From positions 1,850,001-1,914,000 of the forward strand of contig NZ_CP128650.1 in NCBI RefSeq assembly GCF_030644225.1: DNA of 64,000 bases, given 5' to 3'. The translations under genes were made by a program, and so were the position numbers. This document shows, piece after piece, positions 48,619 to 57,713 of this stretch (positions within the stretch are counted from its first letter, which is position 1; each line of letters begins with the position of its first letter). The notes beneath the pieces are model-generated. The model was given only the letters and a program-made list of their open reading frames with translations, did no database searches and was not told where the DNA came from. The stretch comes from Selenomonas dianae (lineage in GTDB: Bacteria; Bacillota; Negativicutes; Selenomonadales; Selenomonadaceae).

Positions 48619-49595
48619 CACACAACCCCCTGACGCAGGAGGTCGGTCAGATGCACGATGCCGACGGGCACGCCCGCCGCGTCAACGACAGGCAGAACGG
48701 TAACGGGGCGCGGCTGGTGCTTCTCCATGACGGAGAGCGCCGCCGCCGCCATCTTGTCCGGTGCGATCGTGAGCGGCGTTGCAAACATGATGCTCTCCAC
48801 GTCCTTGTCCAAAAAGGTATAGTCCTTTGCAAGTGCACGGCGGATGATGCCGTCCGTGACAAGCCCGATAAACTTGCCCTCTGCGTTGACAACGGAGACC
48901 GCACCGAGCCCCTTGTCCGTCATGACAAAGAGCGCGTCCTTTGCCGTCGTATGGTACGAAACGACGGGGTTCTCGTCGCCCGTGTGCATGACGTTCGCCA
49001 CCGTGAGGAGCAGCTTGCGCCCGAGTGCGCCGCCCGGATGAAAGAGAGCATAGTCCTCCTTCTTGAAGTCACGCGCCTCCATGAGCGCCATTGCAATGGC
49101 ATCGCCCATCGCCAGCGTCGCCGTGGTCGAACTGGTCGGCGCAAGTCCCAACGGACACGCCTCGCGCTCGACACCGATGTCGATGTAGAAGTCCGCGCTG
49201 CGCCCAAGCTGCGATTTGCGCCGCCCGCACATGGCGATGATCCGTGCGCCGATGCGATGGATGATCGAGAGGATGTTCACGACCTCGTTGGACTCGCCGC
49301 TGTTCGAGATGGCAATGACAATGTCGTCCGCCGTCACCATGCCAAGGTCGCCGTGAAACGCCTCCGCCGGGTGCATAAAGAACGCGGGCGTGCCCGTGCT
49401 CGCAAGTGTCGCGGCGATCTTGCGCCCGACGTGCCCGGACTTGCCCATCCCCGTGACGACGACACGCGCCTTGCAGTCCAGAATGGCGTGCACCGCCGCC
49501 TCAAATTCATCGTCGATGCGCTCTGCGAGATTCGCAACCGCCTGCGCTTCGAGTTTCAGTGTTTCGATGGCTTTTTCCCGAATACTCTGTGCCAT
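48618..49595 (-). CDS. kdsD: arabinose 5-phosphate isomerase KdsD/KpsF
   Basis: A 325-residue protein. The N-terminal SIS domain carries VVVTGMGKSGHVGRKIAATL and ISNSGESNEV, and two C-terminal CBS domains follow (from VMHTGDENPV and VESIMFATPL). It isomerises ribulose 5-phosphate to arabinose 5-phosphate, the precursor of KDO. It lies 9 bp after kdsA and overlaps kdsC. Confidence 0.96.
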   Translation of the reverse strand: MAQSIREKAIETLKLEAQAVANLAERIDDEFEAAVHAILDCKARVVVTGMGKSGHVGRKIAATLASTGTPAFFMHPAEAFHGDLGMVTADDIVIAISNSGESNEVVNILSIIHRIGARIIAMCGRRKSQLGRSADFYIDIGVEREACPLGLAPTSSTTATLAMGDAIAMALMEARDFKKEDYALFHPGGALGRKLLLTVANVMHTGDENPVVSYHTTAKDALFVMTDKGLGAVSVVNAEGKFIGLVTDGIIRRALAKDYTFLDKDVESIMFATPLTIAPDKMAAAALSVMEKHQPRPVTVLPVVDAAGVPVGIVHLTDLLRQGVV

Positions 49596-49604
49596 GTAGT
49601 TCTC

Positions 49605-50438
49605 CTAGTTCAGCTTTTTCCGCACAATTTCATAGATAGCGAGGGCATCCCGCAAGAGCTCCTCCAGCTTGTCCAGATAGACCATGTTCGCCCCGTCCGA
49701 CAGTGCCTCGGGCGGGTTGTCATGCACTTCAAGGAAGAGCCCGTCGACCCCCGCGCCGACTGCCGCACGTACAAGGTACTCGACGTATTCACGCTGACCG
49801 CCCGAACTCGTCCCCGCGCCGCCCGGCAGCTGAACGCTGTGCGTGCCGTCGAAAATGACGGGATAGCCGAAGCTGCGCATGATGGGGAAGGAGCGCATAT
49901 CCACGACGAGGTTGTTGTAGCCGAAGCTCTCGCCGCGCTCCGTGAGGAGGATGCGGTCGCTGCCGCTCTCGTGAATCTTGTCAACGACGTTGCGCATATC
50001 GTTCGGCGAGAGGAACTGCCCCTTCTTCACGTTGACGACCGCACCCGTCTGCGCCGCTGCGTGCAGGAGATCGGTCTGACGCGAGAGAAATGCGGGAATC
50101 TGAAGGATGTCCGCGACCTTTGCCACGGGCTCCGCCTGCGAGGTTTCATGGATGTCCGTCACGACGGGTACATGGAGTTCATCGCGGATCGCCTTCAGGA
50201 TCTTCAGCCCCTCCTCAAGCCCCGGCCCGCGGAAGCTGTGGTAGGCGGAGCGGTTCGCCTTGTCAAAGGATGCCTTGAATACGTAGGGAATGCCGAGACG
50301 ATCCGCAATCTCCTTGATGCCGCGCCCGATCAGGAGGGAGCGCTCAAGCCCCTCAAGGACACAGGGTCCCGCGAGAAGCACCAACGGCTCGCCGCCGCCG
50401 ATCTCAAAATTCGCCAGCTTCACTTTGTTCATCTTCAT
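49605..50438 (-). CDS. kdsA: KDO 8-phosphate synthase
   Basis: A 277-residue TIM-barrel enzyme that condenses arabinose 5-phosphate with phosphoenolpyruvate. The N-terminal AGPCVLEG carries the cysteine found in metal-dependent KdsA enzymes (E. coli has Asn at this site). [19 protein letters not shown] and [11 protein letters not shown] are conserved substrate-binding blocks. ATG 50438 follows AAAGGAGCC. It is first behind an excellent internal promoter. Confidence 0.96.
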   Translation of the reverse strand: MKMNKVKLANFEIGGGEPLVLLAGPCVLEGLERSLLIGRGIKEIADRLGIPYVFKASFDKANRSAYHSFRGPGLEEGLKILKAIRDELHVPVVTDIHETSQAEPVAKVADILQIPAFLSRQTDLLHAAAQTGAVVNVKKGQFLSPNDMRNVVDKIHESGSDRILLTERGESFGYNNLVVDMRSFPIMRSFGYPVIFDGTHSVQLPGGAGTSSGGQREYVEYLVRAAVGAGVDGLFLEVHDNPPEALSDGANMVYLDKLEELLRDALAIYEIVRKKLN

Positions 50439-50498
50439 GGCTCCTTTCAACAATCATGCTATCGTCCGCATCCATAAAATGCGAAATTCACAATCATT

Positions 50499-50527
50499 AT
50501 TATAGAATTTTCACGCGAAAAGGTCAA
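50499..50527 (-). promoter_or_regulatory. internal promoter of the kdsA-to-lptB operon
   Basis: TTGACC (50522-50527), 17-bp spacer, TATAAT (50499-50504) on the minus strand, 61 bp before the kdsA ATG. The -35 overlaps the kdsB stop codon, so the LPS superoperon has a second entry point here. Confidence 0.87.
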
Positions 50528-51258
50528 TGAATCCCACGTCTTATGTATTCCTCATTGACGGCTGCAAGATCCTCCTCGGTGTCAACACCGATAAAGACCG
50601 CGTCCGTCTCGATGACGCGGATCGTATGCCCATTCTCAAGCGCACGCAGCTGCTCAAGGGACTCGGAGAGTTCGAGCGGGGTCTGCGCCATGCGTGCATA
50701 ACTGAGCAAGAAATCTCGACGATACGCATAGATACCGATATGCTTGTATACCTTCGCGCCTTCATTCCGCGCGTACGGGATGCGAACGCGGGAGAAGTAG
50801 AGGGCGTTGCCCGAACAGTCGGTAATGACCTTGACATTGTTCGGATTCGCCATCTCCTCCTCATCCGTGAGCAGGGTCTTTGCCGTCGCCATCGGCAATG
50901 TTTCATCTGCGAGGAAAGGCTCGACGAGTGCATCGATCACCGCAGGATCAATGAGCGGTTCGTCGCCCTGCACATTGATGATGAGATCGTAGTCCGTCAT
51001 TTTCTCCGCGACCTCGGCGAGGCGATCCGTCCCTGTCGCATGGTCGACGCGTGTCATGACGGCACGTCCGCCGTGCTCCTCGACAGCGGCGCAGATGCGC
51101 TCATCGTCCGTTGCAACGACGACATCCTGTACGAGCTTTGCCCGCACGGCACGCTCGTAGACGCGCACGATCATGGGCTTCCCCGCGATGTCGCGCAGGG
51201 GTTTTCCCGGCAGACGCGTGGATGCGTAGCGCGCGGGGATAATGCAGAGAACTTTCAT
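50524..51258 (-). CDS. kdsB: CMP-KDO synthetase
   Basis: A 244-residue cytidylyltransferase that activates KDO as CMP-KDO. It starts CIIPARYASTRLPGKPL, the nucleotide-binding motif, and has VDHATGTDRLAEV, INVQGDEPLI and the C-terminal IRVIETDAVFIGVDTEEDL. ATG 51258 follows GAAGGTGATCGT. It is 23 bp after the waaA-lpxK fusion gene. Confidence 0.97.
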   Translation of the reverse strand: MKVLCIIPARYASTRLPGKPLRDIAGKPMIVRVYERAVRAKLVQDVVVATDDERICAAVEEHGGRAVMTRVDHATGTDRLAEVAEKMTDYDLIINVQGDEPLIDPAVIDALVEPFLADETLPMATAKTLLTDEEEMANPNNVKVITDCSGNALYFSRVRIPYARNEGAKVYKHIGIYAYRRDFLLSYARMAQTPLELSESLEQLRALENGHTIRVIETDAVFIGVDTEEDLAAVNEEYIRRGIH

Positions 51259-51281
51259 ACGATCACCTTCACAAGACTATA

Positions 51282-53795
51282 CTAAACCGCAGGTCTCAGC
51301 TTCGCCGCAAGCTGCTCCTCAAGGGTGCGGAAGAACGCCTCCTGCCCCTTCTGGAACGTCACCTCAACGGAGATGACATACATCGGGATGCGCCACTTCG
51401 CGCGAACGACATCCGCCGGCACCTTCACCGCGTCCTTCTCCGTGATGACAATTGCCTCGACCCCGAGTGTCTCTGCACGGTACAGCACCTCCGCCATATC
51501 GCGCTCGCCGTAGTCATGGTGATCGGGATAGCGCATACTCTCCACCATCTCGACCCCGAGATCGGCAAGCGTCTGCTCAAACGAGGCGGGGTTGCCGATC
51601 GCCGAGACGGCGAGCACCTTCTTGCCCTCCATCTCCGTGACGGGCACGCCGCCCGCCGCGATGTCCTCGTACCAGTCCGAGAGGCGCACGAACTGGCGCG
51701 GCTGATGGATGCTCTCAAGGATGAGCCCGTCCTGATTGTAGCTGCGAAACGTCTCCCAGATGTGCTGAATCGCGCCCGGCGCCGCCTGATCGACCTTCGT
51801 CATGAGGCAGACATCCGCACGGTCGATATGCGAAAGCGGCTCGCGCAGCGTCCCGCGCGGCAGGAGATAGCCGTTGCCGAACACGTTCACCGCATCCACG
51901 AGCAAAATGTCCATATCCCGCGCGAGCTGCCAGTGCTGATAGCCGTCGTCGAGAATCGCCACCTCTGCACCGAAATGCTCAATCGCATAGCGTCCCGTCA
52001 CTGCGCGCTGCGGTCCGATGAGCACGGGAACATTCGGCAGATGCTTCGCCAGCATAAACGCCTCATCGCCCGCTGTCACCGCATCCATCTTGAGCGTGTG
52101 CCCGTCGGATACAATGCCAACCTCGCCGCGCCACTTTGCACGGTAGCCACGGTTGAGAATCGCGACGCGGTAGCCCATCGCGTGAATCGCACGCGCGAGA
52201 TGCTGTGCCGTCGGTGTCTTGCCCGTCCCGCCGACGGTGACGTTGCCGAGACTGATGACGAAGCAGGGCAGCTGCTCCTTCTTCGCCCAACCGAGACGAT
52301 ACATCGTGAGCTTCAGATTGACGAGCTGCTCATAGATCAGAGAAAACGCATAGAAAACCCCCATGATAAGACGGCGCGAAACGCCGCGCACGTCCTTGTC
52401 ATGAACAAGATCAATGAAAAACGTCTGGAAATTCGCGACCTTCTGCGTCGCGCGTACGCGATGCGCACTGATGCGCTCCTGCGCACGCAGAGCACGCCGC
52501 GCCTCGTACGCCGCAAGCAGATCCACAAGGATCTGCGCCGACTTTGCCGACGCGCCCTTGTTCTCGTTGATGATGGCAAGCGTCTCGCGCTCCAGACGTT
52601 CCCGCTCATACGCATCCCCAAAGAGGCGCAGCGTCTCGCGCGTCAGCTCCGCGCCGTTCGCGACCGTCACGACGGCGTTGCGGTTGCGAAAAAGCGCGTG
52701 GATGTCCTTGAAGTTGAACATCTGGTTGCCGACGATGATTGCCTTGCCGTGTGCCGCGGGTTCGAGGATGTTGTGCCCGCCGTGCGGGATGAGGCTGCCG
52801 CCGATGTAGATCACATCGCCGAGCCCGTAGACGCGCCCGAGCTCGCCGACCGTGTCGAGAATGACGATGTCCTCGCCGCCCGCCACCCCTTTTTGGAGGT
52901 TCTTGCGCGTGTTGACCGTAAAGCCCGCCTTGCGGCAAAGGTGTTCGACCTCCATCGTCCGCAGCACCTCGCGCGGTGCAATGATGAGCCGCACCCCCGG
53001 CTCGCGCTCGCGTACGGCGGCAAACGCCGCGAGCACCAGTTCCTCCTCGCCGCGATGCGTCGAACCGGCGATCATGATGTGGCTTGCGCCCGCAAGACCC
53101 AGTTCCTCGATGAGTGCCGCCCGCTCTTCCATGCTGACGCTCGTATACGCCTGATCGAACTTCGTGTTGCCCGTAACCGTGACGAGCTCGCGCGGCGCTC
53201 CGAGACGCATGATGTAGTCCGCGTCGATGCTCGACTGCATGGCGAAGCATTTCACCGTCCCGATCATCTCACGCAGCATCCCGAGCAGGTACTTGTACTG
53301 TTTCACGCTGCGGTCGCTGATGCGCCCGTTGACCATCATGACGGGAACATCAAGCTGCTTCGCCTTCTTGAGGAAGTTCGGCCACAACTCCGTTTCCACA
53401 GGCAGGAATACGCGCGGACGGATGCGCCCGACGACGCGCGAGGCGAGGAAGGGCAGGTCAAGCGGGAAGTAGATGATCGCGTCCGCATCCTTGATGATGC
53501 GGTGCGCCATCTCATAGCCGCCCGTCGTAACGACCGAAACGAGGATGGGGCTGTTGGGGAATTTTTTTCGGAACTCGCGGACGAGCGGGCTCGTCGCCAC
53601 AATCTCGCCCACGGATGCCGCGTGTACCCAGATCGCGTTTTTCCCCGCCACCTTGTCGATGGTGTCCTGCGGATAGAAGCCGAAGCTCTGCTTGATGCGC
53701 TCGACAAAGCCGCGCTCGCGTGTCGCACGCAACATGAAGATCGGTATGATGATGGTGACGATGAGGATTGCCGCTAGATTGTAGAGAAATCTCAT
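51282..53795 (-). CDS. fusion of KDO transferase (WaaA) and tetraacyldisaccharide 4'-kinase (LpxK)
   Basis: About 837 residues, twice the size of either enzyme alone. The N-terminal part (1 to about 430) is a WaaA glycosyltransferase: membrane anchor, WVHAASVGEIVATSPL with the catalytic Glu, TGNTKFDQAY and PHGGHNILEPAA. The C-terminal part (about 475-837) is LpxK, with the P-loop GNVTVGGTGKTPT and ILNRGYRAKWRG, ILDDGYQHWQLARD. No stop or frameshift lies between. The two steps are consecutive around lipid IVA, so the fusion could channel substrate. ATG 53795 follows GGGGAGA; GTG 53801 is an alternative that overlaps the msbA stop. Confidence 0.94.
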   Translation of the reverse strand: MRFLYNLAAILIVTIIIPIFMLRATRERGFVERIKQSFGFYPQDTIDKVAGKNAIWVHAASVGEIVATSPLVREFRKKFPNSPILVSVVTTGGYEMAHRIIKDADAIIYFPLDLPFLASRVVGRIRPRVFLPVETELWPNFLKKAKQLDVPVMMVNGRISDRSVKQYKYLLGMLREMIGTVKCFAMQSSIDADYIMRLGAPRELVTVTGNTKFDQAYTSVSMEERAALIEELGLAGASHIMIAGSTHRGEEELVLAAFAAVREREPGVRLIIAPREVLRTMEVEHLCRKAGFTVNTRKNLQKGVAGGEDIVILDTVGELGRVYGLGDVIYIGGSLIPHGGHNILEPAAHGKAIIVGNQMFNFKDIHALFRNRNAVVTVANGAELTRETLRLFGDAYERERLERETLAIINENKGASAKSAQILVDLLAAYEARRALRAQERISAHRVRATQKVANFQTFFIDLVHDKDVRGVSRRLIMGVFYAFSLIYEQLVNLKLTMYRLGWAKKEQLPCFVISLGNVTVGGTGKTPTAQHLARAIHAMGYRVAILNRGYRAKWRGEVGIVSDGHTLKMDAVTAGDEAFMLAKHLPNVPVLIGPQRAVTGRYAIEHFGAEVAILDDGYQHWQLARDMDILLVDAVNVFGNGYLLPRGTLREPLSHIDRADVCLMTKVDQAAPGAIQHIWETFRSYNQDGLILESIHQPRQFVRLSDWYEDIAAGGVPVTEMEGKKVLAVSAIGNPASFEQTLADLGVEMVESMRYPDHHDYGERDMAEVLYRAETLGVEAIVITEKDAVKVPADVVRAKWRIPMYVISVEVTFQKGQEAFFRTLEEQLAAKLRPAV

Positions 53796-53797
53796 AA

Positions 53798-55522
53798 TCA
53801 CTCTCCCCGAAACTGAATGTCATAGAGATGCTGATAGAGCCCGCCCCGCGCAAGCAGTTCCTCGTGCGTCCCCTGCTCCACAATGTGACCGCCGTCGATC
53901 ACATAGATGCGGTCGGCGTGAAAGACCGTCGAAAGGCGGTGTGCGATAACAAAGCTCGTACGCCCGACCATCAAGTTGTCGAGCGCCGCTTGTACGATCT
54001 TCTCACTCTCTGTATCGAGCGCAGAGGTCGCCTCGTCGAGGATGAGGATGCGCGGATCTTTGAGGATTGCACGCGCAATCGCAATGCGCTGCCGCTGTCC
54101 GCCCGAGATGCTGACCCCGCGCTCGCCGATCTCGGTATCATAACCGTGCTCCAGCTCCATGATGAAGTTGTGCGCGTTTGCCGCACGCGCCGCCTCCTCG
54201 ATCTCCGCATCCGTCGCATCGAGCCGCCCATAGCGGATGTTCTCGCGGATGGTGGTGGAGAACAGCATCGTCTCCTGCGGCACAAGTCCGATCTGTCCGC
54301 GAAGGGAGGCGAGCGTCACGTCGCGGATGTCGTGTCCGTCGACAGTGATCGTGCCGCTGTCCACCTCGTAGAAACGCGGGATAAGGTTCGCAATCGTGGA
54401 TTTGCCCGCACCCGATGGACCGACAAAGGCGATCATCTCGCCCGGCGCCGCTTCGAGTGAAATACCATCGAGCGCACGCCGCCCCTCCTTGTAGGAGAAG
54501 GTGACGTTTTCAAAGCGCACGCGCCCCTCCACGGGCGGGAGCGGCTTTGCGGTGGGGCTGTCCGTAATGCTTTCCTCAAGATCGACCACGGCAAAGACGC
54601 GGTCAACCGCCGCCATTGCCTTTTGGAGGTTGCCGTAGATGCGCGAGAGACGCTTGACAGGGTTCGCGAGGTTGACGGCGTACGTGAGGAACGCGACGAA
54701 TGCGCCCGCCGTGATGTCGCCGCTCAAGACCTCGTAGCCGCCGAACCAGACGATGAACGTCACGGCAATCGCCGCAAGGAACTCGACCGTGGGTGTGAGC
54801 ATACTCGTCTGCTGGACGTTCTTCATCACCGCCTCGAAATTGCGCTGATTGCTGTGCACAAAACGCTCGATTTCGTAGTCCTCGCGCACGAACGATTTCA
54901 CGACGCGCGTCGCGGAAAAGCTCTCCTGCAGGAGCGCCGTGATCTCGGCAAGGCGCACCTGAATGACATTGCTCGACTTCTTGATCTTGCGTCCGAAGAT
55001 CTTCATCGCCTGCCCGACCATCGGAATGACGACGAGGGTCAGGAGCGAGAGTTTCCAATCGAGGTAGAACATGAGGGCGAGCGAGCCGATGAGGATACAT
55101 CCCTCGGTCACGAGGTCGATGAGGTTGTCCACGAGCGCGGACTGGATCGCCGCGACATCGTTCGTGACAAAGCTCATGATCTCGCCCGTCTGGTGGCGGT
55201 CGTAGTACGCGAGCGGCATCCGCTGAAATTTGCGGAACATGACCTCACGCACGTCGATGATAACCTTCTGTCCGATGTAGGAGACGAGGTAGGACTGCCC
55301 AAAGTAAAAAATCCCGCGCAGGAAAAAGATCACGACGATGCCGATGCAAATGGCGTTGAGGAGCGCCATGTTCTTGTCTGCGAGTACGTCGTCGATCATG
55401 TCCTTGATGATCCACGGGACGTAGAGGTTCGCCGCCGAGGCGAGGATGATGCACACGATGGCAAGCCCGAACTTGTTCACGTACGGGCGCATATAGGCGA
55501 GCAGTCTCGTATAATTCTTCAT
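53798..55522 (-). CDS. msbA: lipid A/LPS flippase MsbA (ABC exporter)
   Basis: A 574-residue half-transporter. Six transmembrane helices in the N-terminal 320 residues are followed by a nucleotide-binding domain with GPSGAGKSTIANL (Walker A), ISGGQRQRIAIARA (signature), ILILDEATSALD (Walker B) and VIAHRLST (H-loop). Placement between lpxB and waaA-lpxK supports MsbA rather than a drug exporter. ATG 55522 follows CTAGGAGAACT; a longer frame would run through the end of lpxB. Confidence 0.93.
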   Translation of the reverse strand: MKNYTRLLAYMRPYVNKFGLAIVCIILASAANLYVPWIIKDMIDDVLADKNMALLNAICIGIVVIFFLRGIFYFGQSYLVSYIGQKVIIDVREVMFRKFQRMPLAYYDRHQTGEIMSFVTNDVAAIQSALVDNLIDLVTEGCILIGSLALMFYLDWKLSLLTLVVIPMVGQAMKIFGRKIKKSSNVIQVRLAEITALLQESFSATRVVKSFVREDYEIERFVHSNQRNFEAVMKNVQQTSMLTPTVEFLAAIAVTFIVWFGGYEVLSGDITAGAFVAFLTYAVNLANPVKRLSRIYGNLQKAMAAVDRVFAVVDLEESITDSPTAKPLPPVEGRVRFENVTFSYKEGRRALDGISLEAAPGEMIAFVGPSGAGKSTIANLIPRFYEVDSGTITVDGHDIRDVTLASLRGQIGLVPQETMLFSTTIRENIRYGRLDATDAEIEEAARAANAHNFIMELEHGYDTEIGERGVSISGGQRQRIAIARAILKDPRILILDEATSALDTESEKIVQAALDNLMVGRTSFVIAHRLSTVFHADRIYVIDGGHIVEQGTHEELLARGGLYQHLYDIQFRGE

Positions 55523-55544
55523 AGTTCTCCTAGTGGAAAATGTA

Positions 55545-56678
55545 TTATGCGTGCTTTCCCAGCGCGAGAATCTTCTCCGCGACGCGTCGCGCGGCGTGCG
55601 GCTCTCCGAGGAGGGCGACGGCACGCGCAAGCCGCTCCGTCACATAGTCGCGCGGTGCGCCGTCCATGATGATCCGCTCCATCGCCTCCGCGATGCGTTC
55701 CGGCTGTACGGCATCCTGTAAAAGCTCTGTCTCGAACGTCTCTCCGACGAGAATGTTCGGCAGCGAGAAGCGCGGCACGTCGACGAGCAGCCGCCCAACG
55801 AGGTAGGAGAGCGCAGACATCCGGTAGAGGACGACAGCAGGAAGCCCCATGATTGCCGCCTCCATGACGACCGTCCCCGATGCTGCGATTGCCGCACGCG
55901 CGATCCCCATAAGCGCATAGCGTGCGTCATGGGTGAGCGTGACCTCCACGGAGGAGTTCGCAAGATGTTTCTCGATCTGCGCGACATCCACGCCGCCCGC
56001 GACGGGCAGGAAGAACCGTCGTGCCGCATCCTGTGCCGCAAGCATCTCCGCCGCGCCGAGCATGGGCGGGAGCAGCCGCTCGATCTCCTCACGGCGGCTG
56101 CCGGGCATGAGGAGGATCGGAATGTCGTCCGCACCGATGCCAAAGTGGTTGCGTGCCTCCTCCGTCCCCATCTCTGCGTGTACCGTGTCGATCAGCGGAT
56201 TGCCGACAAAGGAGATGTTCGCCCCCGCAGCCTCATACGGCGGCAGCTCGTGCGGGAAGATCGCAACGATCTCATCGGCGAGCGCGGCACAGGACTTCGC
56301 GCGTCCCTTGCGCCACGCCCATGCAGAGGGCGGAATATAAGAAAAAACGGGGATTCCCCGCTCTTTCGCCCGCGCCGCGAGCCGCCAATTAAAATCCGGA
56401 TAGTCAATGATAACGAGCACATCCGGACGCTCCTCCTCCATGAGGCGCGTGAGGTCGTCAAGAAGGGCAAAAATGCGTCGGAGGTTCAACAGAACCGCCG
56501 AAATGCCCATGACGTTATAGTCTGCATAGTTCTGACGGAGGACGACACCTGCCGCCTCCATCTCTGCACCGCCGAAGCCGATCAGCGAAGCAGCGGGGTC
56601 GAGCGCACGCAGCTCACGCGCAAGCACCGCCCCGTGAAGATCGCCGGAGGTCTCCCCCGCCGAAAGCATGATTTTCAA
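55545..56678 (-). CDS. lpxB: lipid-A-disaccharide synthase
   Basis: A 377-residue GT19 glycosyltransferase that joins UDP-diacylglucosamine to lipid X. The N-terminal LSAGETSGDLHGA, the SAWAWRKGRAKSCAA loop and LLMPGSRREEIERLLP are characteristic. The start is TTG 56678, ten bases after AAGGAGGT, giving MKIMLSAGETSGD. The upstream ATG at 56708 would translate the Shine-Dalgarno itself. A 222-bp spacer with strong secondary structure separates it from lpxI. Confidence 0.95.
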   Translation of the reverse strand: MKIMLSAGETSGDLHGAVLARELRALDPAASLIGFGGAEMEAAGVVLRQNYADYNVMGISAVLLNLRRIFALLDDLTRLMEEERPDVLVIIDYPDFNWRLAARAKERGIPVFSYIPPSAWAWRKGRAKSCAALADEIVAIFPHELPPYEAAGANISFVGNPLIDTVHAEMGTEEARNHFGIGADDIPILLMPGSRREEIERLLPPMLGAAEMLAAQDAARRFFLPVAGGVDVAQIEKHLANSSVEVTLTHDARYALMGIARAAIAASGTVVMEAAIMGLPAVVLYRMSALSYLVGRLLVDVPRFSLPNILVGETFETELLQDAVQPERIAEAMERIIMDGAPRDYVTERLARAVALLGEPHAARRVAEKILALGKHA

Positions 56679-56747
56679 GTGGGCAAGACCTCCTTGCTGT
56701 GCTGTCATACAGAAGTGCGTATCCCACGCGAACACCTCGTTACGCAA

Positions 56748-56900
56748 GTGATCGTTTGCTTATTCGCCTAAATACCTGCGGACTTCTTAAACGCGCTTCG
56801 CTTGAACGAAAGAAATCCGCAGGGGGCGAAACGCACACTTTACTCACTTGCTCCACTAGGGTTCGCTTTGGGACATCGCACTGCCCCTCTCAACTCTTAG
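56748..56900. other. structured intergenic element between lpxI and lpxB
   Basis: No gene is seen. The main structure is a 14-bp stem with one mismatch, arms 56775-56788 and 56810-56823 (CCTGCGGACTTCTT with AAGAAATCCGCAGG), containing a smaller TTCG/CGAA stem. A second pairing joins GGGGC near 56823 to GCCCC near 56883. It sits inside the LPS operon. A terminator/attenuator, an RNA-processing site or an interspersed repeat are all possible. Confidence 0.5.
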
Positions 56901-57707
56901 TCACATCGCCGCAATTGTAATGCCGTTCGCCTCGGCGAGCGCCACCGCACGCTCCTTGTCGATAAAGAGCGTCTTGTCCGCCTCAATGACAAGTGCCGAT
57001 GCCTTTGCCGCGACGATCGATTCAATCGTATCAAGCCCCACCGCCGGCACATCGAAACGGCTGTCCTGCTGCGGCTTTGCCGCCTTCGCAACGACCGCGC
57101 CGCCGCCCGCAAGCTGCCCGCCGCGTCGGATACACGCATCTGTGCCCTCGATTGCCTCAAGTGCCATTACCGCGCGGTCTTTCACCACGGCAGTCTGCCC
57201 CACATCGAGCCGCCCGATCTCGCGTGCCATCATAAGTCCATACTCCATATCCGCACGCTCGGCATCGCTCGGTGCGCGGCTCGTCAGCACGCCCACGGGC
57301 GGCATCAGCGGACGGATGAGCGCCGTCTGATCGAGCGGGGTCACACCGACCTTCATGAGTGCGCCGACGAACATCATCATGATCGTATCGTCGTTCTGGT
57401 TCGGCAGCTGCATGAGCATTCCGCGCAGCATCTCATCGGGCTGAATCTGCCCCGTAAAGAGCAGTTCCTTTGTCACCTTGCCGATCATCGTGACCTTGCC
57501 GATGCTTTCCTGCTGCAAATACGCCAGAATGGAGGCAATCGAGCCGATGCTGATCTCACGATAGACCGATGCAGCCTCCTTCAGCGCGGGATCACAGTCC
57601 GGCAGGAGCGCGATTGCGTGTACCTCAAATCCCTGCGCACGCGCCGCACGCGCACACGCGGCGGGCAGATGTCCGACACCCGCGAGCAGACCCAGTTTTT
57701 CCATCAT
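56901..57707 (-). CDS. lpxI: UDP-2,3-diacylglucosamine diphosphatase LpxI
   Basis: A 268-residue LpxI (DUF1009), which makes lipid X from UDP-2,3-diacylglucosamine by attack on the alpha phosphorus; it replaces LpxH. Typical text: KLGLLAGVGHLPAACARAA at the N-terminus, IGKVTKELLFTG, and the C-terminal domain with VGQTAVVKDRAVMALEAIEG and GLDTIESIVAAKASALVIEA. ATG 57707 or 57704 follows GAGGGATA. It is 6 bp after lpxA. Confidence 0.96.
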   Translation of the reverse strand: MMEKLGLLAGVGHLPAACARAARAQGFEVHAIALLPDCDPALKEAASVYREISIGSIASILAYLQQESIGKVTMIGKVTKELLFTGQIQPDEMLRGMLMQLPNQNDDTIMMMFVGALMKVGVTPLDQTALIRPLMPPVGVLTSRAPSDAERADMEYGLMMAREIGRLDVGQTAVVKDRAVMALEAIEGTDACIRRGGQLAGGGAVVAKAAKPQQDSRFDVPAVGLDTIESIVAAKASALVIEADKTLFIDKERAVALAEANGITIAAM

Positions 57708-57713
57708 TATCCC

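Noticed and set aside
56699-56920. A 73-residue plus-strand frame across the lpxI-lpxB spacer
   Set aside because: It overlaps the ends of both flanking genes, has no Shine-Dalgarno and covers the hairpin element.
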